A stretch of 64,000 nt of DNA from Pantoea sp. Lij88 (lineage in GTDB: Bacteria > Pseudomonadota > Gammaproteobacteria > Enterobacterales > Enterobacteriaceae), in assembly GCF_030062155.1 (NCBI RefSeq), contig NZ_CP118268.1, positions 1 through 64,000 on the forward strand. The letters are read 5' to 3'. Positions 35,740 to 45,687 of this stretch are shown piece after piece; the first letter of the stretch is position 1; every line of letters starts with the position of its first letter. A program made the translations under genes and the position numbers. Under the pieces are notes generated by a model. That model did not search any database, was not told where the DNA came from, and worked only from the letters and a program-made list of their open reading frames with translations.

Positions 35740-36777
35740 ATGAGCGAAGTAATGCCGTTGACCAGTCTGACGGTAAACCGGAACAGCGATATTGCTGAGC
35801 AACTCAGGCAGTTCGTCCAGGATAAAGAGGCTTTCTCACCGAATACCTGGCGACAGCTGTTGAGCGTCATGCGAATCTGCAGTCGCTGGTCGGAAGATAA
35901 CCAGCGTAGTTTCCTGCCGATGAGCGCCGATGATTTGCGCGACTATCTCTCTTATCTGGCAGACAGCGGCCGGGCCTCCTCAACCGTTACGTCACATGCG
36001 GCGTTAATCTCAATGTTACACCGTAACGCCGGATTGCCAGTGCCCAATGTCTCTCCACTGGTATTTCGTACCATGAAGAAGATAAACCGCGTGGCCGTGA
36101 TGAATGGTGAGCGGGCCGGACAGGCCGTTCCCTTCAGGCTCACTGACCTGCTGGTGCTGGATGGGCAATGGTCAGGTTCTGATAACCTGCAGATGCTGCG
36201 CGATTTGGCTTTTCTGCATGTCGCCTATGCCACGCTGCTCCGTATCAGTGAATTGTCACGGCTGCGGGTCCGTGACGTAATGCGCGCCGGTGATGGCCGC
36301 ATCATTCTGGATGTGGCCTGGACAAAAACGATTGTGCAGACCGGCGGATTGATCAAGGCGCTCAGCGCCCGTTCAACTCAGCGACTGGAAGAGTGGATCA
36401 CAGCGGCCGGGGTATCCAGCCAGCCTGATGCCTATTTGTTTAGTGCCGTGCACCGCTCCGGCCGGGCACTTATTTCCGAAAAGCCGATGAGCACACGGGC
36501 TCTTGAGCAGATCTTTAATCGTGCATGGATTAGCGCTGGAAAATCCGGTGCAGTGAAGGCCAATAAAAATCGCTATACCGGCTGGAGTGGCCACAGTGCC
36601 AGGGTCGGAGCGGCACAGGATATGGCCGATAAAGGTTATCCGATTGCCCGTATCATGCAGGAAGGAACCTGGAAAAAGCCGGAGACCCTGATGCGCTATA
36701 TTCGTCATGTCGATGCCCACAAAGGCGCCATGGTGGAATTTATGGAGCAACACGCCGATCCCGATTTTCCCGGCTAA
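35740..36777 (+). CDS. Cre-like tyrosine recombinase
   Basis: This is a 345-residue tyrosine recombinase aligning along its length with P1 Cre (343 aa). Shared blocks include AFSPNTWRQLLSV, LLRISELSRLRV, TKTIVQTGGLIKALS and GWSGHSARVGAAQDMADKG. The catalytic set appears complete: R168, K196, H285, R288, W311 and nucleophile Y320. The N-terminal core-binding domain is also Cre-like. Cre resolves dimers of the P1 prophage plasmid. Here the role may be dimer resolution of a large replicon or integration of an element. The Shine-Dalgarno site is weak. Confidence 0.9.
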   Translation: MSEVMPLTSLTVNRNSDIAEQLRQFVQDKEAFSPNTWRQLLSVMRICSRWSEDNQRSFLPMSADDLRDYLSYLADSGRASSTVTSHAALISMLHRNAGLPVPNVSPLVFRTMKKINRVAVMNGERAGQAVPFRLTDLLVLDGQWSGSDNLQMLRDLAFLHVAYATLLRISELSRLRVRDVMRAGDGRIILDVAWTKTIVQTGGLIKALSARSTQRLEEWITAAGVSSQPDAYLFSAVHRSGRALISEKPMSTRALEQIFNRAWISAGKSGAVKANKNRYTGWSGHSARVGAAQDMADKGYPIARIMQEGTWKKPETLMRYIRHVDAHKGAMVEFMEQHADPDFPG

Positions 36778-36819
36778 CGACTTCATTTAACGCGTACCAA
36801 AGGTGTTTCCAGGTGGAAG

Positions 36820-37028
36820 TTATCCACAGAAAAAGTGGACAGCCTGTGTGTAAGCCGGTACGAACTCTGTGTGTGACGTGCACGGCGTGGGGTCATCCCA
36901 CTGATTTGATTGATGTCTTATCACTGCCCTGCAGCCTGCGCTGTTTATCAGGTCGATCTTCACCTGTTAATCCCACGCTGGAATTCCCCCGTCTCAGCCG
37001 AAAGCCTGTATGAGACAGGGGATCCTTT
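36820..37028. other. Intergenic region after the Cre-like gene
   Basis: This short region holds a perfect DnaA-box 9-mer (TTATCCACA at 36820-36828) and the hairpin at 36986. One such 9-mer is expected about once every 130 kb per both strands, so a lone copy is weak evidence for an origin. No iterons or rep gene are visible. Confidence 0.4.
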
Positions 37029-37030
37029 TT
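36986..37030 (+). terminator. Putative terminator of the Cre-like gene
   Basis: CCCCCGTCTCA and TGAGACAGGGG pair with one mismatch around a 14-base loop, followed by ATCCTTTTT. The T-run touches the end of feoB on the other strand. Confidence 0.6.
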
Positions 37031-39356
37031 ACTGCGCGTAGCCTTTCTGTTTATCGCATCCGCCATGACAGCCGTGACAACCCCCCTTTTCCTCCCGGAG
37101 CATGACCGGTATTGACTGCACCCGGCTTCCGGCTTTACGCAATGCCAGCAGGATGAATCCGTTCAGCACCAGCACGCTTATCAGGCAGGTCGCACTGAAT
37201 GCAGGATGTTCGGCAAATGTGACGGTCTGGTAGAACAGCGTGGCCGTGGTGTAGGCGATGTTCAGTCCCCAGAAGAATGAGAACATCATCCATTTTTTAC
37301 CGGCTTCACGCGCAATAGCGCCCATGACAGAGACGCAGGGAACGTAGAGCAGGACAAAGATTAAGTAACTGTAGGCGGCAAAACCGCTGCCAAATTTGGC
37401 TGACATCACGCCCATTGAGCCGGTCGCCATCTCCCCATCGCCTTTGCTGGCTTCAATCGGATTGGCCAGCGCATCAATTCTGAACGCGGCAGTTAACCCT
37501 GCCCAGGTCTCTGTCAGCGCCTCTTTCAGCTCAGATGCCAGGCTAAAAGAGTGTGGGTCAAATGAATGGCTCTGGATAGCCTCTGTGGTGTAAAGGCTGT
37601 TAAGCGTGCCGACCACAACCTCTTTCGCCATGATGCCGCTCACCAGCCCCACGGTAGCCTGCCAGTTATCCTGCGTGACACCAATCGGCAACAGCACGGG
37701 CGTGATCGCTTTGCTGGTCGCCGCCAGTGCAGAATGGTTAATGTCATCCACCAGTTGGCCATTAAAGGCAAAACTGCTTAGTACGCCAATCAGCATGCTG
37801 ACGAGGATGATCACCTGTCCGGCCCTTATCACAAACATTTTCAGCCGCTGCCAGGTCTGCAACAGCAGGCTTTTAAAATGAGGCCGGTGATAAACCGGCA
37901 ACTCCATGATAAACGGTGAGACTTCTCCTCCCAGCAGGGTATGTTTGAGCACCAGCCCGGTAGCGATCGCCACCACAATGCCCAGCAGATAAAGTGAGAA
38001 AACCAGGCTGGAGCTGTGGGCGTTGAAGAATGCCGCGGCGAAAACCGCAAAGATGGCCAGCCGCGCACCACATGACATGAAAGGCGCAATCAAAACTGTC
38101 AGCAGCCGCTCACGCGGTGTGTCCAGCGTCCGGGTCCCCATGACCGACGGCACATTACAGCCAAAACCCACGATCAGGGGCACAAAGGATTTTCCCGGCA
38201 GGCCCAGCGACTGCATCAGCCGATCCATCACAAAAGCCGCGCGCGCCATATAGCCGGAATCCTCAAGGAAGGAGAGGAAAAGGAACATCAGGCCAATCTG
38301 CGGAATGATCGGCAGCACGGTATTGATACCCGCGCCGAGCCCCTGTGCCAGGAAAATAGTCAGCCAGTCCGGGAAGTGACAGACATAGCCGAGCCACTGC
38401 GCGCCATGAATGAATATCGCCACAGAACTGCTATCGAACAGCGGCTGCAGCGCGGCACCGATGTTGATAGAAAATACAAACATCACATACATCACTGCCA
38501 GGAAAATCGGAATGCCCAGCCAGCGGTTCAGGACAATTTTATCGATCTGGCTGGTCAGCCCGGCGGGCACTGCCTGATGAATGTTACTGACAGTCGTGCA
38601 AATCGCGTTGATGGCGCGATAGCGGTAATCGGCAATCTGAACGCCGGTATCACTTCCCGCCAGCTGCATAATCTCAGGTAAATGCGGAAGCAGTTCCGGG
38701 CACAGTGCCTGACTGTTGATATCTCCTTCCAGCAGCTGCAATGCCAGCCAGTAACGTTTTTGCGCGGCGATATCGGCGGGCATCTTATCACTGAGCTGCT
38801 CAATCGCCTGTTCAATGGCACCGGGATAACTCACCCGTTCCGGTGCGCGGTAGACATGAGGCTGGTCGATCATCGCTTTGAGCTGGGCGATGCCGTCACC
38901 TCGGGTTGAGGTCAGTGATACGACAGGACATCCCAGGCGCGCTGATAGCGCTGCGACATCAATAGTGATGTTATGGCTGGCGGCAATATCCTGCATGTTC
39001 AGGGCAACGATGCAGGGTACGCCGAGCTCCAGAAGCTGAAGGGTCAGGAACAGGTTACTTTCCAGACGGGAGGCATCAACGACGTTAATCACCACATCGG
39101 CGTGATCCTGAAAGAGATACTGGCAGGCGATGCTCTCATCGATGGAGCTTTCAGCGGAGAGCGTCGTGAGCGAACGTGTTCCGGGCAGATCGATGAGCCG
39201 GACATCTGACTGCGCGGTGAAAAATTGCCCCTCTTTACGTTCAACCGTGACGCCTGCCCAGTTACCGACCCGCTGACGTGCCCCGGTGAGTTGATTAAAC
39301 AGCGTGGTTTTGCCGGTGTTGGGATTACCAATCAGCCCGATGGTTAACGTTTTCAT
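37029..39356 (-). CDS. feoB: FeoB, ferrous iron transporter GTPase/permease
   Basis: FeoB is a 775-residue inner-membrane Fe(II) transporter. The cytosolic G domain has GNPNTGKTTLFNQLTG (G1) and LIDLPGT (G3). The membrane part has two Gate-type repeats (GFGCNVPSVMGTRTLDTPRERLLT; GLVSGIMAKEVVVG). The last 20 residues are cysteine-rich (GGCHGCHGGCDK), similar to tails that bind Fe or Fe-S when a separate FeoC is absent. The start abuts the feoA stop. Confidence 0.96.
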   Translation of the reverse strand: MKTLTIGLIGNPNTGKTTLFNQLTGARQRVGNWAGVTVERKEGQFFTAQSDVRLIDLPGTRSLTTLSAESSIDESIACQYLFQDHADVVINVVDASRLESNLFLTLQLLELGVPCIVALNMQDIAASHNITIDVAALSARLGCPVVSLTSTRGDGIAQLKAMIDQPHVYRAPERVSYPGAIEQAIEQLSDKMPADIAAQKRYWLALQLLEGDINSQALCPELLPHLPEIMQLAGSDTGVQIADYRYRAINAICTTVSNIHQAVPAGLTSQIDKIVLNRWLGIPIFLAVMYVMFVFSINIGAALQPLFDSSSVAIFIHGAQWLGYVCHFPDWLTIFLAQGLGAGINTVLPIIPQIGLMFLFLSFLEDSGYMARAAFVMDRLMQSLGLPGKSFVPLIVGFGCNVPSVMGTRTLDTPRERLLTVLIAPFMSCGARLAIFAVFAAAFFNAHSSSLVFSLYLLGIVVAIATGLVLKHTLLGGEVSPFIMELPVYHRPHFKSLLLQTWQRLKMFVIRAGQVIILVSMLIGVLSSFAFNGQLVDDINHSALAATSKAITPVLLPIGVTQDNWQATVGLVSGIMAKEVVVGTLNSLYTTEAIQSHSFDPHSFSLASELKEALTETWAGLTAAFRIDALANPIEASKGDGEMATGSMGVMSAKFGSGFAAYSYLIFVLLYVPCVSVMGAIAREAGKKWMMFSFFWGLNIAYTTATLFYQTVTFAEHPAFSATCLISVLVLNGFILLALRKAGSRVQSIPVMLREEKGGCHGCHGGCDKQKGYAQ

Positions 39357-39580
39357 CAGACGATTTCCTCCAGGATAATATCGGCCAGGTCACGCTGTCT
39401 CACTGCCAGGCTGACCCGACGGGTGCGTATCTGCACCGGATCGCCCATGGGCGCGACGCGAATCACCTCGACAACGGCGCCGGGTAACATGCCCATCGTC
39501 AGGAGTTTTTGCCGCCATGCGGAATTTACGGATGGCTGATAGCCCAGTATCCGGTAGGTGCTGCCGATGTTAATTGCCAT
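39356..39580 (-). CDS. feoA: FeoA, ferrous iron transport accessory protein
   Basis: FeoA is a 74-residue SH3-like cytosolic protein that supports FeoB (RQKLLTMGMLPGAVVEVIRVAPMGDP). The ATG at 39580 gives the usual ~75-residue length and has AAAGGCAGAG upstream. An in-frame ATG at 39610 lacks a ribosome-binding site. The upstream sequence AAATGATAAGCG resembles half of a Fur box, but no full site was found. No feoC follows feoB. Confidence 0.93.
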   Translation of the reverse strand: MAINIGSTYRILGYQPSVNSAWRQKLLTMGMLPGAVVEVIRVAPMGDPVQIRTRRVSLAVRQRDLADIILEEIV

Positions 39581-39790
39581 AGCACGCTCTGCCTTTAAAT
39601 AAGATGACATGATTTTACAAATGATAAGCGTTTCGGTTTTTGATCTGACATCGGGCAGGTGGTGAATTAACGCTGTCTTATTAAACTGCCGCTAAACAGG
39701 CAGTAAAACGGGAGGATTCAGAGTCCGGGGCGGTTTAATGAGAGGGCTGCAGCCGCATCGGTCTATCGTCGTCGGGGGATGAAAGAAGTT

Positions 39791-39817
39791 ATGCCGGAGA
39801 CAACACATCTCCGGCAT
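39791..39817 (-). terminator. Terminator of the autotransporter gene
   Basis: ATGCCGGAGA and TCTCCGGCAT form a 10-bp perfect stem with a 7-base loop, 66 bp beyond the minus-strand stop. On the minus strand it is followed by AACTTCTTTC. Confidence 0.65.
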
Positions 39818-39882
39818 CACGGGGCTACCTGATTGTTAGCGAAAAGGGGATGTATTGGCCTTATCGCTGCATAATCACCACG

Positions 39883-42800
39883 TCAGAAGTGATAATTCAT
39901 GCCTGCGACTCCGCTGTAGTCGGTACGGAAAGTGCCGCCAAAGCTGCTTCTGGCTTTCACCTCCAGCGACCAGTTATCTGCGATCTTACCTTCGGCTCCC
40001 ACATGCACGCGGTAGCGGTTATCAGATAACGCACCGAATTCACGGCGGGAGTGGCTGTCTGCGAGCGTCAGGCTGGAACCTGCTTTGCCCGGCGAATACT
40101 GATACCCGATGCCCGCTTTAACCATCAAATCCGGATTACTGCTCCACAGGCCGCGTTTTTTGACTTCCACGCCTGCGGTAGCAAAGTAAGGCGCGCCCGA
40201 ACTGAGCTCAACCTGCGCACTGTCGCTCTTCAGTCCGAAGCCAGACAGATAGCCACTACTCAATCCAGCGTAAGGCGAGATAAACAGCGAACCGCGATCG
40301 GCAGTAAACTGATAGCCGGTTTTGATACTGCCAGCCAGAATATGACTGCTGGCTTTACCGTGCTGAATGCCCAGCACCGGATCAAACGTCAGATCCTGAT
40401 TGAGGTGCATATAACGGGCGGCAGTATCAACAAACCAGCCTGCCGGAGAGGACCATGAGTAGTCCACGCCCACGCTTGCCAGGTGGTGAGTCCCCTGCCC
40501 ATTGCCTTTGGTGGTTCCCTGGGTGTAGCCGGCATTAAAGCCAAACATCTGCGGCCCCTGCACGGTATCCCAGCCAAGATTCAGCGTTTGCTGGTTCACT
40601 CTGAACCCTTCAAAGCTTCCGCTGTTTTGCTCAATCGAGACCCAGTCGCCACTTTTTTCCGGAGAATTACGCAGCAGTGAGGCGCGGCCGTGCAGCTGGC
40701 TCACTGCTTCGCTGAAGAGATACTGACGCGAGGCCAGCAGCGCGCGCGTGTCACGAATCAACGGTTTGTTATCCCTGATGGTGAACCAGCCTGAAGCATT
40801 GTCATGGGCTGGATCTGCGGGTGTTTCTGTTTCAACTACTGGCGTAGCGACTTCTGCTGGAGTTTCAGGCCCGGCTGGGGTTGAAGGTTCAGACGCTGTT
40901 TCTGTGTCAGCCGGCGTTTCAGGAACGACAGGTTCCTCGGGTTCAGTCGGGGTATCCCTATCTGCAGGGGCATCCGGCGTCGCAGGCACGTCAGGGTCAG
41001 ACGGTGATTCAGGCTCGGCTGGCATAACCGGATCCACCGGCGTTGAGGGTTCAGCGGGTACGTCCGGCACCGGCTCGGCGTTATGTGCCAGTACCCATTG
41101 CACGCGGCCCGCTGTTTCAATCACCTGATAATCCGGGGTATAGAGGCTGAAGCCACGGGCAACCATCGGCACGGTAAAGTAGTCATGTGCCGTGCCGGCA
41201 GGCGCATCGAGCAGCACAATGTCATTCAGCAGTTGTACTGATTTATCAGCATTTGTCAGTACGCTGATATCCAGCGTGTTATTGCTACCCGTGGCTGAGT
41301 GTTTGATCGTCACGTTGTCTCCCTGTTCACTCGCAGGAGAGGCCGCCAGGCTGATGCTCAGGCCGGTGGCATCCAGAGATTCGAGTGTGAGCTGTGAGGG
41401 TGTCCAGGCCGTTCCCTCTGCGGCCAGCATGGAGATCGCTGAACCTGGCAGGGCTTTTAAACTGCCAGGGTTACTGTTCCCGGTGAGCTGCCAGTACGCA
41501 CCAGAATCCATCGTCATGGTGCTGGTTGCTGTACTCTGGATTGCACCCTCGTAATTCACTTTACCCAGATAGAGGCTGGCATCCTCGCCCAGCGTAATAT
41601 TGCCGGAGACGGTGCTGGCAGCCAGTGCGGCTAGCTCAGTTGCCGTTCGCACAGGCTGGCTGCATTGCGTGTTATCCGTATTCATCACCGAATAGCAGCG
41701 CCACATTCTGTTCGCCTCAGAAGCGCTGGTGTTATAGCCGAGCATGACGCGGGATGAGTCATCCGCGAGAATATCTGCTTTGACCTGCGCATATTCGCCA
41801 ACCTGCAGAGTACTGCCTTTACTGACCGCTATCTGGCGGGCACTGAACTGCGCCGTCGCCCATTCATCATCAATGACCAGACCGCCAGCATGACTCACAG
41901 GCTGGCCTGAGAGCAGTGCGGTTCCCTGTAATACATTCAGGTCTCCTTTGAGATCCATGCCGCCGGTTAATGCTGTCATGGCGCCAGAGCCCGGCGCATC
42001 GACGTTGACGTTGAGTATCCCATCGCTGGCACTGTCGCCCAGGAAGCCGCGAAACACACTCTGATTGAGCTGGGACAGACGATAATCGATTGCGGCACTG
42101 GCATCGGTTCCTAAATAGCGCCAGGTGGCGGTGCTGCTTTTATCGGTCGGGAAATAGCCGTAGGAAGACTGGTTAAGCTGGAAATATTCCGTGTCGTGAG
42201 TGTAGGGATTAGCATATTGATAAATCGATCCGATGGTCCCTTTTAGCTTACTTCCATTATATTTCTGCAGGGGAACCTCTGCGCGGTCGGAACCGATCAG
42301 GTTCAGCGTGGCGGCCTGATTGAGGTTGTGATTCAACAGCGTGGCGCCGTTGTCAGTATGGTTAATGCGTTTGAATGAAAGGCTGTTGCCGTTAAGGTCG
42401 AGTTTACCGCCACGGTACCCAAAAAAGAGGTTATCTGTGGCGACCTGTCCGGCATCGTTCAGGATGACCGTCGGGCGGCCACTCACTAATGTCACGGAAG
42501 AAAACGCCTGCTTTTTGCCATCCGCATCCGCCTGCTGATTCAGGATTACCGTGCCGTCACCCGTATTCAGGCTGCCGCCATTGATTCCACTGGCGTTGAT
42601 ATGGAGCGTGCCCGCGCCGATTTTATGCAGCGCATCACCGGCCAGTCCGTTAACCTGCCACTGCACGGTTTTACCGGCATCGACCTCGATACCGCCGCCT
42701 ACCCAGGTGCTGTTCGTGTCGGTGGCAGATTTCACCAGGTAATCACTGGAGAATTGCAGCTTACCTGCCCCCAGATTAACTGACTGGTCCAGCACCAGCG

Positions 42801-43800
42801 TGCCGCCATCACCTTTAAAGCGCAGGTCTTTAGAAGCATTGAGTGCTGAGTCAGTGGCATCATCGGGTAACGCGGTATCAACGCCGTGCCAGGCCCAGCT
42901 ATTCATTCCCTGTGTGATAGTGCCCATGCGCCAGTGCATTACACCCTCTACACGACTATCGGTAACATCGGGATCGGTATTCCCGGCTATCAATTGCTGA
43001 ATGAATGAATCCTGAATGAAGTGGGCATAGGTTTTAAGGCCGTAATCAACCGTGCCATAAATCCCGTACGTCACGCCGGCCAGTTTCCACTGTTTTTCAA
43101 CGTTGTCATAAACAAAAACCGGACTGCCGCTATCCCCGCCCAGACCGGCTATATCGAACGGTTGAACACGTTCATCACCAGGTGAGTAAAATGTCCAGAT
43201 CAATGCAGTATAGGGGGCGTAAAAATAGGGATCAACGAAGGTGCCACCCGTTTTAAACTTGTACGCACTGGCAACCCATTCAGTCTCCTGCGTTTTCGCA
43301 TTGACTCTATTTTGCAGGCCGGTGCCGACCCGGGCATATTGGGTGTAACGACCGGTATTCTTTAGCTCGGCGTCAGTAACGTAAGGAATCGCCGCGGTGT
43401 CAGTGACGACTTTGTTCAGACGTGGCGCATGAAAATCAGGATCCGTCATATCATTACGGTTGATCAGGCGATAGGTGGAGCTGTATTTAGCGTTATTACC
43501 AAACGTAACGGATTTGTAGCCACCGTTATGCCTGACGCCAGCGACATACGAGGGCGATATGAGCGTGGCATAGCCCAGCGTAGCCGCAGCACTGAAGTCA
43601 GGGATGGGATAATTCAGCGTGCCTGCCAGCGTGCCACTCACGGTATAGACATTAATGTTGTTAGCGCCAACAGAGTATTTACCCAAGTTTTCGCCAAAAT
43701 CACGATAATCCTGCAATGAAACATCTTCTCTCATTAACCCTGCATGCGAGGCCAGACAGAACGAAAAGGTGCAACAAAAAAAGGCGGTTTTCTTTAACAC
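39883..43800 (-). CDS. SPATE-like S6 serine protease autotransporter
   Basis: This is a 1305-residue type Va autotransporter with a short signal peptide (ending CLASHAG). The S6 protease domain has His91 in GVRHNGGYKSV, Asp122 in the DFHAPRLNK motif typical of SPATE toxins, and Ser224 in GDSGSP. A long beta-helix passenger follows. A linker of about 90 residues, rich in Pro, Glu, Thr and Ala, precedes the C-terminal 12-strand barrel ending in YHF. The barrel and linker lack the usual SPATE cleavage sequence, so it may stay attached to the surface. Possible substrates are host glycoproteins or matrix proteins. Confidence 0.9.
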   Translation of the reverse strand: MLKKTAFFCCTFSFCLASHAGLMREDVSLQDYRDFGENLGKYSVGANNINVYTVSGTLAGTLNYPIPDFSAAATLGYATLISPSYVAGVRHNGGYKSVTFGNNAKYSSTYRLINRNDMTDPDFHAPRLNKVVTDTAAIPYVTDAELKNTGRYTQYARVGTGLQNRVNAKTQETEWVASAYKFKTGGTFVDPYFYAPYTALIWTFYSPGDERVQPFDIAGLGGDSGSPVFVYDNVEKQWKLAGVTYGIYGTVDYGLKTYAHFIQDSFIQQLIAGNTDPDVTDSRVEGVMHWRMGTITQGMNSWAWHGVDTALPDDATDSALNASKDLRFKGDGGTLVLDQSVNLGAGKLQFSSDYLVKSATDTNSTWVGGGIEVDAGKTVQWQVNGLAGDALHKIGAGTLHINASGINGGSLNTGDGTVILNQQADADGKKQAFSSVTLVSGRPTVILNDAGQVATDNLFFGYRGGKLDLNGNSLSFKRINHTDNGATLLNHNLNQAATLNLIGSDRAEVPLQKYNGSKLKGTIGSIYQYANPYTHDTEYFQLNQSSYGYFPTDKSSTATWRYLGTDASAAIDYRLSQLNQSVFRGFLGDSASDGILNVNVDAPGSGAMTALTGGMDLKGDLNVLQGTALLSGQPVSHAGGLVIDDEWATAQFSARQIAVSKGSTLQVGEYAQVKADILADDSSRVMLGYNTSASEANRMWRCYSVMNTDNTQCSQPVRTATELAALAASTVSGNITLGEDASLYLGKVNYEGAIQSTATSTMTMDSGAYWQLTGNSNPGSLKALPGSAISMLAAEGTAWTPSQLTLESLDATGLSISLAASPASEQGDNVTIKHSATGSNNTLDISVLTNADKSVQLLNDIVLLDAPAGTAHDYFTVPMVARGFSLYTPDYQVIETAGRVQWVLAHNAEPVPDVPAEPSTPVDPVMPAEPESPSDPDVPATPDAPADRDTPTEPEEPVVPETPADTETASEPSTPAGPETPAEVATPVVETETPADPAHDNASGWFTIRDNKPLIRDTRALLASRQYLFSEAVSQLHGRASLLRNSPEKSGDWVSIEQNSGSFEGFRVNQQTLNLGWDTVQGPQMFGFNAGYTQGTTKGNGQGTHHLASVGVDYSWSSPAGWFVDTAARYMHLNQDLTFDPVLGIQHGKASSHILAGSIKTGYQFTADRGSLFISPYAGLSSGYLSGFGLKSDSAQVELSSGAPYFATAGVEVKKRGLWSSNPDLMVKAGIGYQYSPGKAGSSLTLADSHSRREFGALSDNRYRVHVGAEGKIADNWSLEVKARSSFGGTFRTDYSGVAGMNYHF

Positions 43801-44946
43801 GAAATCTCCCTAACTATAATAATTATTCTGTTCTGAAGTCTGAATCGGGGTAGATATAAAACTGACCCGAACGAATGAGTTTTCTCCTGAGTCATCCGGC
43901 AATGAAAGATGCCTGATCCGATATGATCAATAAGTTGTGCAGCCACTATGCTTTAACAAGGCGATAATAAAAGTTTTCATATGAGGATTTATAAAGCGTT
44001 GTACTTATCTTATTCACAACTAAACCGAACCCGAAATAACGCATTATCGCGCGCAATGGCATCTGACTTAATTCATCATGCTGTAAAATGAATTATTTAT
44101 TATTCCATATTTGTTTAGTCAGGGTTGATTTTAGCGGGCAACGTTAAATGCATACCAGAGAAAAGTGCCTGCAAGAGGATAAGATATAAGGTCAAATGAT
44201 ACTGATCCTCCCGTAACAGACACTTCAGGATTATCTGCCGTGCTAATAGATACCTGAATGACGCTGCGCGTGTCTGATTCAGAAGGTGTAACGGACTGAA
44301 TAAAGGAAATGGGCTTTATCAAATTTGAGTAAAATTATGTGAGGATAAATGCAGATGACATTTAAGAACAAAATCAGGATTCGCACATGTGCATCTGGTT
44401 TTCAGTCCGCATGCGATATCTGTATTTACTGTGGGAGTGATGAATCGCATTAACCTCATCCAGCATTTCTCCATCCTGAATGCGCACTACATCGCCTGTG
44501 TGGCAACTAAAGAGGGTGTCTGATAGCGTATAAGTTCATTACATCATTAGTTACATCATTCAATTATGCTTAAACAACAATTACGGCCCTTCGGGCCGTG
44601 CGGGGCGGCTTGTCAAAAGGCACTCGGAGTTTCAGAACGGCTCCGGATGGGTTTCGTCAGAAAATGCAGAGTGTTGCATCTTCTCCCTGTCATTGAATGA
44701 GCAGTTAAAGGGTGTTGTAACTAACTCATCTTACTGTTCTCTATAAAATCGACAGAGACAGGCTCTGATAAGCGCTACCCTGCCCCCGCGAACGCTACCG
44801 ACATTGCTGTGTTGCAATAAGCATTTAAGAAACCCTGTAAATACTCTGTCAGATATCACCCCTGCCAGAAGTCAGCTTAATTAACTGGCGCAAAGAAAAG
44901 CAGTGACCTGGTTTCAGATCACTGCCGCATAATTAACCTGTAATAA
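43801..44946. other. Gene-poor region between autotransporter and YgiW-like gene
   Basis: More than 1.1 kb lack a convincing gene. A minus-strand open stretch at 44374-44487 (GTG start, 37 codons, beginning MRIQDGEMLDEVNAIHH) has protein-like composition but a weak start. A TTG-started 63-codon frame at 44131-44322 has no ribosome-binding site. A short hairpin with ACGGCCC/GGGCCGT lies at about 44582-44598. I assign no function to these. Confidence 0.4.
44890..44925 (-). terminator. Terminator of the YgiW-like gene
   Basis: GCAGTGA and TCACTGC form a stem around a 12-base loop, 22 bp after the minus-strand stop. The transcript continues with TTTTCTTT. Confidence 0.75.
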
Positions 44947-45327
44947 TCACTTCAGAACTCGAACCGATTTCACATCGATTTCGACACTATTCCAGTCTTT
45001 ATCAACTTCACCTTCGAGGCGGACTTTATCACCCGGCGAAATTGATTGTCCCATCCAGCGCTTATCGTCGATATCCACATAAATAGTCCCGGTTGCATCT
45101 TTGAACTCGTAAAGCTCATGTCCAACCTGCCTGATAATATTACCGTCCAGAACAACCCATGCGTCATCACGCAGCGTTTTAACTTGTGCGACAGAGGCGA
45201 CACCTGATGCCGGACCTTTAAATCCTCCCGCAGATGGCCCCTGCACGTCCGAATCAATAAAGCCTTCGTGTGCAAAAACACCCAGGCTCGCACCGGCGAG
45301 CAGCACGGCTAAAAGAATTTGCTTCAT
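44947..45327 (-). CDS. YgiW/YdeI-family periplasmic OB-fold stress protein
   Basis: This 126-residue protein has a signal peptide ending near GVFA. The mature part is a single OB-fold of the YgiW/YdeI (BOF) family, with the typical GPSAGGFKGP start, VKTLRDDAWVVLDGNIIRQVG and DIDDKRWMGQSISPGDKVRL. Family members protect against oxidants, cationic peptides and acid. It is monocistronic here. Confidence 0.93.
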   Translation of the reverse strand: MKQILLAVLLAGASLGVFAHEGFIDSDVQGPSAGGFKGPASGVASVAQVKTLRDDAWVVLDGNIIRQVGHELYEFKDATGTIYVDIDDKRWMGQSISPGDKVRLEGEVDKDWNSVEIDVKSVRVLK

Positions 45328-45687
45328 ATTTTTATCTCCGTTTAAATTCCTGGCTAACTTACCGCGGAGATCTTAACGGGATCTTAATAAAAAAATGTGG
45401 CCAGAAATATTATTTCTTTTTCACAAGGAAGCAATAATATTTAAATACGCCATCATATTACTGAAATATTTAAACACCTTCTCTTCAGTTCACCTACAAA
45501 GGAATAACAACTCCCATACTGAATCTCATAAAAACAATGCTGGTTGTTATTTGACATCTTAATTACACATATCTGAGCATGAATAACTAAAGAAAATTGC
45601 CGTTGCAACGCTACTCTCTTTCGGCATAGATATACCCGGCATTACTTAATCTCCATTACCCACCTTGAAAGATGCTGAAGGACTTAC

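Noticed and set aside
36820-36828. Perfect DnaA box suggesting a replication origin near the Cre-like gene
   Set aside because: A single 9-mer is expected by chance in a window of this size. No iterons, AT-rich unwinding element or rep gene were seen.
39600-39660. Fur box and FNR site before feoA
   Set aside because: Only half-matches were seen (a TGATAA-type half and a TTGAT with wrong spacing); not enough for a feature.
40748-41128. Plus-strand 126-codon serine/glycine-rich frame
   Set aside because: It is the antisense shadow of the Pro/Glu/Thr linker of the autotransporter; the repetitive codons keep the frame open.
44131-44322. 63-codon minus-strand frame
   Set aside because: It starts with TTG without a ribosome-binding site and resembles no family I know.
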